This document shows positions 8,897 through 14,800 of a DNA stretch of 15,842 bases, piece after piece; the first letter of the stretch is position 1; every line of letters begins with the position of its first letter. The notes beneath the pieces were generated by a model. The model was not told the DNA's origin. It was given only the letters and a program-made list of their open reading frames with translations, and ran no database searches. Source of the stretch: an uncultured Bacteroidales bacterium (GTDB taxonomy: Bacteria > Bacteroidota > Bacteroidia > Bacteroidales > UBA932); assembly GCA_902491795.1 (NCBI GenBank), contig CABUIX010000047.1, positions 1 through 15,842 of the forward strand, in the 5' to 3' direction. The position numbers were made by a program, and so were the translations under genes.

Positions 8897-8904
8897 CAAA
8901 AGTA
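8897..8904 (-). promoter_or_regulatory. Bacteroidetes -7 box ahead of the TonB receptor (TACTTTTG)
   Basis: On the minus strand TACTTTTG fits TAnnTTTG exactly and lies 24 bases upstream of the ATG at 8872, which implies a short 5' leader. No clear -33 TTG is seen 19-20 bases upstream, which could mean dependence on an activator. A direct repeat (8938-8966) lies further upstream. Confidence 0.55.
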
Positions 8905-8937
8905 TCGCGAGGATGTTACAGGGATATTGCCCGGAGA

Positions 8938-8966
8938 TTAAGAAACAATGAAAAAAACTTAAGAAA
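8938..8966. repeat. Two direct copies of TTAAGAAA spaced 21 bases
   Basis: TTAAGAAA occurs at 8938-8945 and 8959-8966, start to start 21 bases, which is two helical turns. The copies sit about 50-75 bases upstream of the predicted TonB receptor transcription start, where an activator dimer could bind. The region is A/T-rich, so chance is a real alternative. The whole stretch 8905-8996 holds no gene; a run of seven T (minus strand, 8957-8951) lies between the copies but has no hairpin before it. Confidence 0.3.
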
Positions 8967-8996
8967 TTGTTAACTCCGGTTACATCAAGTCTGAAG

Positions 8997-9452
8997 CTAG
9001 AGTTTCCTGTTTTTGTAGGATTCTATGCAAGGAGGGATTATGCGCTCGTACTCAGCACTGTGGAACAGAGGTGAAGAAATTATGAAGTCTGCGGTACTCC
9101 TGTTTGTGGCGAAGGGGATATTGTAGAGTGACGCGAGACGTGTCAGACCCAAAACGTCGTTTTGGTGCCCCTGCATGATCAGGTTGTCACAGAAGAATAC
9201 GAGCAGGTCAATGGAGCCCTCGGCTATCATTGCTCCTATTTCAAAGTCTCCACCCAGAGGTCCACTCAACATGCATGTTATCTCAGGTGTCTCATCTCCA
9301 ATAATTTCGGTCAGAGTTTCCTTCACCAGCCTCCCGGTAGTACCGGTACAAAAAAGCCGGCATTCCTTGAGAACGCCGGCATTGAACTTCACCCAGCTAA
9401 GCAATTCTGCCTTGCGGGAATCATGTGCGACCAACGCGATATTGTTTATCAT
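8997..9452 (-). CDS. mgsA: Methylglyoxal synthase
   Basis: The 151-residue enzyme converts dihydroxyacetone phosphate to methylglyoxal plus phosphate, a cytoplasmic bypass of lower glycolysis used when phosphate is scarce or sugar phosphates build up. Length matches E. coli MgsA (152). VAHDSRKAELLSWV (8-21) carries His10, GTTGRL (37-42) binds phosphate, SGPLGGDFEIGA (63-74) carries catalytic Asp69, and GHQNDVLGL (95-103) carries His96 and Asp99, the equivalents of E. coli His98 and Asp101. FATNRSTADFIISSP closes the fold. All expected catalytic residues are present. The start at 9452 aligns with the family; the frame is open to 9488, but that would begin upstream of the predicted transcription start. 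It lies 46 bases after hsp20 with its own promoter and a palindrome over the predicted start site. Confidence 0.95.
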   Translation of the reverse strand: MINNIALVAHDSRKAELLSWVKFNAGVLKECRLFCTGTTGRLVKETLTEIIGDETPEITCMLSGPLGGDFEIGAMIAEGSIDLLVFFCDNLIMQGHQNDVLGLTRLASLYNIPFATNRSTADFIISSPLFHSAEYERIIPPCIESYKNRKL

Positions 9453-9453
9453 A

Positions 9454-9468
9454 CGGAAAATTTTTCCG
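9454..9468. promoter_or_regulatory. Perfect 15-base palindrome at the mgsA transcription start (possible operator)
   Basis: CGGAAAA-T-TTTTCCG has perfect 7-base arms around one central base. It covers the last base of the mgsA -7 box, the predicted transcription start and the short leader, ending one base before the ATG. That is where a repressor would block RNA polymerase. It is too A/T-rich in the middle to be a good terminator for hsp20. Confidence 0.45.
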
Positions 9469-9497
9469 AAAGATAAACAAAATCGCAATCATGTCAA
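9468..9497 (-). promoter_or_regulatory. mgsA promoter, -33 TTG and -7 TATCTTTC
   Basis: On the minus strand TTG (9497-9495) is followed after 19 bases by TATCTTTC (9475-9468), close to the Bacteroidetes TTTG-N19-21-TAnnTTTG promoter. Transcription would start near 9462, about ten bases before the ATG. The -33 element is next to the hsp20 stop codon, so mgsA can be expressed apart from hsp20. Confidence 0.6.
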
Positions 9498-9498
9498 G

Positions 9499-9927
9499 TT
9501 ATTTCACCTCTATGAGTTTGTGTGCCTCCTGCTGGTTCTTGACAATCTTCGGGATGTTGACTGTCAATACACCATTCTCGACCTTCGCCTCAATGTGTAC
9601 ACGGTCGGCATCCTCAGGCAGACTCATTACCTGCTGATATTTTGTGTAAGAGAACTCCCTGCGCAGATAGTGGCCATGCTTCTTCTCGGCATTCTCATCC
9701 TGTTTCCTCTCCATGTCGATGGAAAGGTTGCCGTCAGGATCGAGGCTGACCTTGAAGTCTTCCTTGGTAAGTCCAGGAGCAGCGAGCTCAATCTCGTAGC
9801 TCTTTTCATTATCTAATACATTGACAGCGGGTGCCGTGGCATTTGTCCTGCCCATCCAGTTGGTGTCAAAGAAGTCATTGAAAATGTCAGGAAGCCAAGT
9901 TTCTGAATTTCTTCTTGCGGGTGTCAT
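9499..9927 (-). CDS. Small heat-shock protein, Hsp20/alpha-crystallin family
   Basis: The 142-residue product is an ATP-independent holdase chaperone that binds unfolding proteins in the cytoplasm. A short N-terminal arm with WLPDIFNDFFDTNW (11-24) precedes the alpha-crystallin domain (about 33-128), which includes YEIELAAPGLTKEDFKVSLD and the family signature KVENGVLTVNIPK (115-127). The C-terminal tail has I139-E-V141, an I-x-I/V oligomer-anchoring motif. Length is normal for the family. An AGGAGA ribosome site lies eight bases before the ATG, unusually strong for this phylum. Upstream are a 5' hairpin (9969-9982) and a sigma-54-like element (9996-10010). The gene is probably its own unit, since a strong hairpin separates it from pncA and mgsA has its own promoter. 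Confidence 0.95.
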   Translation of the reverse strand: MTPARRNSETWLPDIFNDFFDTNWMGRTNATAPAVNVLDNEKSYEIELAAPGLTKEDFKVSLDPDGNLSIDMERKQDENAEKKHGHYLRREFSYTKYQQVMSLPEDADRVHIEAKVENGVLTVNIPKIVKNQQEAHKLIEVK

Positions 9928-9935
9928 AATTTAAA

Positions 9936-9941
9936 TCTCCT
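9936..9941 (-). promoter_or_regulatory. Strong Shine-Dalgarno site of hsp20 (AGGAGA)
   Basis: AGGAGA on the minus strand ends eight bases before the hsp20 ATG and is flanked by A/T-rich, open sequence. Genes of this phylum usually lack clear Shine-Dalgarno sites, and none of the other starts in the window shows one this good, so it may mark high or stress-timed translation. Confidence 0.7.
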
Positions 9942-9968
9942 ATTTTTATGTTCTTGTTTTCTTTTTCT

Positions 9969-9982
9969 GTCCCTTGCGGGAC
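9969..9982 (-). promoter_or_regulatory. 5' leader hairpin of hsp20 with GCAA tetraloop
   Basis: On the minus strand GTCCC-GCAA-GGGAC gives a 5-bp GC-rich stem capped by a GNRA tetraloop. If transcription begins about 12 bases after the sigma-54-like element, near 9984, the hairpin lies at the extreme 5' end of the mRNA. It is 27 bases upstream of the ribosome site, with an A-rich unstructured spacer between. A role in mRNA stability is possible; direct masking of the ribosome site is not evident. Confidence 0.45.
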
Positions 9983-9995
9983 GCCTTATGAATAA

Positions 9996-10010
9996 TCAAG
10001 GCTTGTGCCA
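9996..10010 (-). promoter_or_regulatory. Sigma-54-like promoter element ahead of hsp20
   Basis: TGGCAC (10010-10005), five bases, then TTGA (9999-9996) on the minus strand matches the sigma-54 consensus TGGCAC-N5-TTGC at all but the last base (A for C). The spacing is exact. Predicted start is near 9984. No good TAnnTTTG box was found between this site and the gene. The same bases include a short GGC-ACAA-GCC inverted repeat, so a repressor site is the alternative reading. Confidence 0.35.
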
Positions 10011-10052
10011 ACTTGAATTATTCTAAATTAGGAGACAATTTGGCATAAACGC

Positions 10053-10086
10053 GGACTATCTGTCAGCCCTCCGTGACAGATAGTCC
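10053..10086 (-). terminator. 13-bp hairpin spanning the pncA stop codon, probable terminator
   Basis: GGACTATCTGTCA (10053-10065) and TGACAGATAGTCC (10074-10086) pair perfectly around an eight-base loop. The pncA stop codon (10063-10065) is part of the stem, so the last codons of the gene double as the hairpin arm. The minus-strand sequence after it (GCGTTTAT) is only weakly T-rich, so it may act as a processing or stability element as much as a terminator. Confidence 0.6.
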
Positions 10087-10614
10087 ATTTTCGTGCATGA
10101 ATTCAAGCAGGGTGTCGAAACTTTCGAAGCGTGCAGTGCCCTTCAAATATACATTGACACCGAAACCTGCAGTACGGGACAAGGCAAAAATGTTGGCCAA
10201 CGTCTCTTTGACACAATATTCCGCCGCGATGCCACAAACGGTAACTTCGTCTCCCGGCATGAAATAGTCCTGAGCGTGCGGATCCAGGCCAGCGAAAGCC
10301 CCGTATTCTTCCTTGTCGGAACGGCAACCCTTCAGTACAAAGCGCAGCCGTTTTCCGTCCAGCCCGTCAAAGATGCCATCAGGCAATGAGGCTCCGGCAC
10401 TGTATTGCACACAATGAGGAGGCCAGGGGCCACCTTGAGCCTTAAAAGAACAATGGTCAAGCGGATGCCAGTCAAGCGTAAAATAAACAAGATCAAATGA
10501 AGGCATCACCTTCTTGATTTCCGGAACGACAGATGCCGCCCCGGGAACCGCCAAAGTTCCGTCGATGAAATCTTTCTGCAGATCCACGACTACAAGAATT
10601 TTTCTCCCTTTCAT
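10063..10614 (-). CDS. pncA: Nicotinamidase (isochorismatase-like hydrolase)
   Basis: The 183-residue cytoplasmic enzyme hydrolyses nicotinamide to nicotinate and ammonia for NAD salvage, and also acts on pyrazinamide in known family members. The catalytic triad is visible as Asp11 in VVVDLQKDF, Lys95 in VLKGCRSDKEEYGAF and Cys134 in VCGIAAEYCVKETL. Metal ligands are Asp48 and His50 in TLDWHPLDHCSF and His67 in GPWPPHCVQ. Length is slightly short but complete for the family. The gene begins 15 bases after the stop of the Fur-family gene, so the two are probably co-transcribed; that is unusual and may link NAD salvage to metal status. The stop codon is folded into a strong hairpin. Function is well supported by motifs. 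Confidence 0.93.
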   Translation of the reverse strand: MKGRKILVVVDLQKDFIDGTLAVPGAASVVPEIKKVMPSFDLVYFTLDWHPLDHCSFKAQGGPWPPHCVQYSAGASLPDGIFDGLDGKRLRFVLKGCRSDKEEYGAFAGLDPHAQDYFMPGDEVTVCGIAAEYCVKETLANIFALSRTAGFGVNVYLKGTARFESFDTLLEFMHENGLSVTEG

Positions 10615-10629
10615 ATAATTTCAGTTCTG

Positions 10630-11052
10630 TCAATCATCTTTGTGTCCCCTGCATCCCGGGCATATTCCCTTTATCATGAAATTCACGGAATTCATAGCGA
10701 ATCCTTCAGGCAGCGTCACTTCCGGAATATGAATGTCCCTGAAACAATACGTTCTCCCGCAGACCTCACAGTGGAAATGCACATGCATATCATCCAGCGA
10801 GCACTCATTCTCTCCCGTACATACTTCATATTTCATCATGCCGCTTCCGTCCTCCATCTCATGAACAACGTGGTGAGAGGCAAACAGCGAAAGTACACGG
10901 AAAATGCTCGACCTGTCGACCGAGTCGACAATCATCTCAAGTTCAGACAGGGAGACAGGATGTCCGGCCTCCAGCATTCCCCTGAGCACAAGTACCCTGT
11001 TGGGCGTCGGCTTAACGCCCCTTTTTGCCAATATCGAATCCGTTTTGTCCAT
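10630..11052 (-). CDS. Fur-family metal-dependent regulator (Zur-like possible)
   Basis: The 140-residue product is a dimeric DNA-binding metalloregulator. The winged helix (about 1-80) has KPTPNRVLVLRGMLEAGHPVSLSEL and recognition helix DRSSIFRVLSLFASHHVV. The dimer and metal domain has MHVHFHCEVCGRTYCF and the C-terminal CPGC, giving the two CxxC pairs of the structural zinc site, plus His residues of a sensing site. Whether it senses zinc, iron or peroxide cannot be decided from sequence; the HVHFHCxxCG form makes a zinc sensor plausible. The frame is open to a GTG at 11148, but the ATG at 11052 gives the normal family length and leaves room for the promoter at 11115-11145. It heads an operon with pncA and is divergent from the beta-barrel protein gene. 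Confidence 0.88.
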   Translation of the reverse strand: MDKTDSILAKRGVKPTPNRVLVLRGMLEAGHPVSLSELEMIVDSVDRSSIFRVLSLFASHHVVHEMEDGSGMMKYEVCTGENECSLDDMHVHFHCEVCGRTYCFRDIHIPEVTLPEGFAMNSVNFMIKGICPGCRGHKDD

Positions 11053-11114
11053 CTTCAACTGTTCATGCCGGCTCTGCCCAAAATCCTGACAATGGAATTG
11101 AACCGCAGACGGGC

Positions 11115-11145
11115 GAAAGTTAAGAAATTCGGCAATCTTTGCCAA
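11115..11145 (-). promoter_or_regulatory. Promoter of the Fur-family gene, -33 TTG and -7 TAACTTTC
   Basis: On the minus strand TTG (11145-11143) is followed after 20 bases by TAACTTTC (11122-11115), a near match to TAnnTTTG at the right spacing. Transcription would start near 11108 and leave a leader of about 55 bases before the ATG at 11052. Confidence 0.5.
11131..11143. promoter_or_regulatory. Inverted repeat GGCAA-TCT-TTGCC in the fur promoter (candidate operator)
   Basis: Perfect 5-base arms around three bases lie between the -33 and -7 elements of the Fur-family gene promoter, a classic place for a repressor. Self-regulation by the Fur-family product is the simplest idea. The site is also about 76 bases upstream of the start of the divergent outer-membrane protein gene, so it could control both. 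Confidence 0.45.
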
Positions 11146-11218
11146 CACTCCGGGTATAATGCAGCGCTTTCACTCCTTTTGCATCTTGTATGAAGAAATT
11201 ACACCAACATTCATTATA

Positions 11219-11827
11219 ATGAAAAAAATTCTTCTCACGCTTGCCCTCGCCGGCATCATGTCCGGCAGTGCAATGGCTCAGATATCAGTCGGAGCCGGTT
11301 ACCTCAATCAAACCACAAGCACAACCACATCTGTCGGGACATCAAAGGGCACATCAGACGGCTTTTATGCCGGTGCTGACTTCTCCTGCCACATTGTCGC
11401 CGGACTCTCTGTCGATCCGGGAGTTTATTATGGCTTCCTGACCAGCAAGGAAGATGTGCTCGGGATAGGAGTCGCGACCAGCAACACGCAAAGTCACTAC
11501 CTTTATATTCCTGTAAACATCAAATATGGTGTTCATGTCCTTGACTTCCTCGACGTATTTGCGTTCGCAGGTCCAAGATTCAACGTGGGGCTCGCTTCAA
11601 CCACCACCTTGAATGTCCTGGACGTGGAACACAAGACTGACAATTATGGAGAGAACAGCAACATGCAGAGATTTGACCTTGCCCTTGGAGCAGGCATAGG
11701 AGTTGACCTTTTCCAGACCGTCAGGATCAAGTTCGGATATGACTGGGGCCTGCTGGACCTCAACAAGACCGATGCAGTCACCATGAACAACTCAGGATGG
11801 TATGTAGGAGCGGCATTCCTCTTCTGA
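11219..11827 (+). CDS. Outer-membrane beta-barrel protein (porin family, OMP_b-brl type)
   Basis: This is a 202-residue protein with signal peptide MKKILLTLALAGIMSGSAMA and cleavage before Gln21. The mature part consists of alternating amphipathic strands typical of small eight-strand barrels: ISVGAGYLNQ, SDGFYAGADFS, LSVDPGVYYGF, YLYIPVNIKYGV, VFAFAGPRFNVGL, FDLALGAGIGVDLF, VRIKFGYDWGLLDL. It ends WYVGAAFLF, with the terminal Phe recognised by BAM. The ATG at 11219 is chosen because it begins the signal peptide; an earlier in-frame ATG at 11159 would bury it. Role is unknown: porin, adhesion or envelope anchoring are all seen in such families. It is monocistronic, divergent from the Fur-family gene, and ends at a shared hairpin terminator. 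No convincing promoter of its own was recognised in 11053-11218. Confidence 0.88.
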   Translation: MKKILLTLALAGIMSGSAMAQISVGAGYLNQTTSTTTSVGTSKGTSDGFYAGADFSCHIVAGLSVDPGVYYGFLTSKEDVLGIGVATSNTQSHYLYIPVNIKYGVHVLDFLDVFAFAGPRFNVGLASTTTLNVLDVEHKTDNYGENSNMQRFDLALGAGIGVDLFQTVRIKFGYDWGLLDLNKTDAVTMNNSGWYVGAAFLF

Positions 11828-11848
11828 CAATGACGCCATACACAAATC

Positions 11849-11893
11849 AGCATCCGGAAGGAACGCTTTCAACAAAGCATCCTTCCGGATGTT
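11849..11893. terminator. Bidirectional hairpin terminator between convergent genes
   Basis: CATCCGGAAGGA (11851-11862) pairs perfectly with TCCTTCCGGATG (11880-11891), and the loop holds a second stem GCTTT-CAAC-AAAGC (11865-11878). The combined 17-bp structure lies between the stop of the beta-barrel gene and the stop of the large fimbrial lipoprotein gene, so it can serve both strands. The T-tract is short on either side. Confidence 0.82.
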
Positions 11894-14800
11894 TCATTGC
11901 CAGTCAAACCTCACGCTCCGGTATATATGGCCTGCATCCTGAGGCATTATCCTCAACAGGCTGATATTCCGGCTGCCCGTAATTTCAGTGTCGCCTTCGG
12001 CAGAAGTACCTGCAAGCACTCCGTTCTTGTGAAAATACACACTGTTCAGCCACGGGGTAACACCCTGGGAGCAGACGGCATCCGCCAGGGAGCCGTTCCA
12101 TGTCGCTGCATTCTGATTCAGGAACTTGACGTCAAAATCACTTGGAGGAACGTAATAGACCTTGTCCTCATTGAGATGATATTTCCCGTTTATGCAATAG
12201 GAAGGACCTGTGACCGAAATATGTTCATTCCATTCACGTGATCCGACCGACTCGAGAAGGAACATCAGTGTTTCCTGTGAGGCTGTCGGGCCGTATTTCT
12301 CCAGATATTCCGAATTTTTCTCAGAAACCAGGACCACGGTTGCATAGCGTTTGGGACTGAATATAGTGAACTGCTTGAGGTTGATCCTGTAATCAATTGC
12401 AAAATCAGCAGTGTATTCCAGCCGCCTGTTGTCCCATCTGTTTGTCACTCCGAGGACAAGACGGTAATCTCCATATGGCACCAGGAGTCCTCCGGGCACA
12501 AATTCACCGGCAGAAGATGTCTTGGCCTGCCTGGTCTCATCGAATGTCACGGAGACGGTTCCTCCGGAATATCCGATATCCAGAACGGATCCATAAGTCT
12601 CGCCTTTCGCTATCGTGCAGGCATACTCGACGCACGGGCCCTCAGCAGCAACGTCAACCTGGTTCAGGTCTCCCGCAGCATATTCGCAGGGCGCTTCAAA
12701 ACGAATAATCCCTGAAGTCCCCGTCCCGTTGAAATAGTCCTTCCCGCTTTTCTGCACCACTGTACCGATTCCGGAAGGCAGTGAAATGTTACATTCGACA
12801 ATGTCCGTTTCAGAATACAATCCCGTGTACGGATTGCCGGCTATGGCAAGTTTGCCGAGATACGAAGAACCGCTGAATTCCTTTTCTATCCTTCTTCCGT
12901 TCAGCACGGTGCTGAAGAGATACATGCCGCTGATGTCATCCGTAATCCTGATGCATTGCTGCCAGTCCGAAGCATCCCATCCGGTCCGTGGCTTGAGAAG
13001 GAGTTCATATAGCTCGGGATCAAAATCGGAGATCTCCATCTCTTCCCCGCCCTCTCCAGTATAATAGCCGATATCCAGCGGCACCTGTTTTCCGTCTACC
13101 GGAATCTGCAGAGGCTCAACTGCATCAATTGTCCCGTCATACCACGGCATACTGATTTTCAGCGGAATTTCAACGAGCCCGTCGTTATGAACGTCGTCAG
13201 TGCAAAGGCATATTTTCCCCTTGACCGTACGCGGTTTCCCGGAGACGAAATCGTTCGGATAAAAGGCATAGACATCAAGTCTTTCTCCCGCATTGATGTA
13301 CTGCCCCTCATAAGACCCGTAATCCATGTACGGATACACCACATCTCCTGACTGGTCAATGATGCACCCGGGGAAAGCGGAAGATTGATCCGGATCAGTC
13401 TTCCATTGTCGGTTGAAAATGTGCTTTCCGATACCGGTTGAGCCAACCTCATCCTGGTCCGCGACATAATAGATCCGGCTTCCTGCTATCCCTGTCAAGC
13501 CCAAGGAGCGCTTCTGTCCAAGAAAGAAATTCTCGTCCAGACTCTCCCCGCCTTCCAGTGACAACACCATATCGTCAGCAGTGACAATTGTGGCCGACGT
13601 CTCAATTCCGCCAGGGTACATCCTTATTCTCAATGGCACCCTGTGTCCGGGGACAAAGCGGTCGGGATCAGTGACGCTGAAAGTGAAGCTTCCGTCTTCG
13701 TAAGAGACCCCTATCCCAAGTTCCTCCAGCAGCACTCTGGCTGGCTCCTGCACCGGATCATGTCCAGCTGTCCAGAAATTGCTTGTCCAGGCAATCTCCG
13801 TCAATGAACCGGCCCTGTATCCGGGGTCCACAAGACGGGTAGACGATATAATGTTCTCCCCTTCTTCGCCTGCCGAAATATTGATGTTGAAGGTACCAGG
13901 CCTGTTTTTCCTCACATAAATCTCCTTTCCTTCAGGAAGTCTGCCGGCAAGATTTCCGGACAGATATAACTGCCTCGAGTCTGAAATGCCATCATTGTCA
14001 AGTTTCCAGTCAGGCTCGAACACGGACTCGGCATTGAACATCAAGGTCACCCGGATTTCCCTGTTTCTTTCCACGTCAAAATCAGTCAAGGCATTGCGCC
14101 CGAGAAAGAATCTGCAGACGATGTCTCCGGAAATGCCGTTGCCGGCATCGTCCAGATGGCTTTTGTATTCCAGATACGTGAGAAGTCGGCTGATACCGCT
14201 TCCGCCGCAAGCCTTTTCGACTCCGTCAATATCTTTTTCGCCTGGATCCGAATTGCCCGGCATCAACACTCCCTGCCTGTTCTCGGGGACATAGAAAACG
14301 TACTCTTCGGTCAGTGTGTTTTCTGCCTTGCAGTCAAAATCGCTGACAGGCAGGACATCTTCATCTGACTCCGCTTTCGCTCCTTCGGCGGAGAACGGAA
14401 GAAGGACAGAGTTGGACTGGCAAATTTGAACGCTTCCTTCCGCCAATGCCTCCATATTTGGACCGACAAGCCCGCTGTGGTCAACGACAAGCACGACCTT
14501 TGAGAACAAGCGTTCCATGACAATGTCAAGAGACGTGTCAGTATCCGGGTCAACCCCTTTCCTGCTCCAGCACAAAGGGATGCCCCAACGTGACACTTCA
14601 TCAAAACGCTCTCTCCTGAATCCGCCTCCGGCATTCCCTCCGTCAAGCCGGTACTCAAATCCCTCCATTTCCGAAGAAGACAACGGGAAATCGGGATATT
14701 CAGCACCTCCCTGCTCATCAAGAAGCCTCAAATTACCCACGAGATACATGTCATAACTTCCTGTGGCGGGCAAGGTCACGGGGATACCTTTTCCAATTCC

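Noticed and set aside
8873..8899. TTG start at 8899 for the TonB receptor
   Set aside because: It overlaps the -7 box, so it would lie upstream of the transcript start; the ATG at 8872 begins a proper signal peptide.
9175..9816. Open frame of 213 codons on the + strand across mgsA and hsp20
   Set aside because: It runs antisense through two well-recognised genes and their intergenic gap; the product resembles no family.
11155..11160. TATAAT as a -10 box for the beta-barrel gene
   Set aside because: This lineage uses TAnnTTTG boxes, and no -35 element stands at a usable distance.
10642..11193. Open frame of 183 codons on the + strand over the Fur-family gene
   Set aside because: Antisense to a gene with intact Fur motifs; it would also cover the promoter and operator region.
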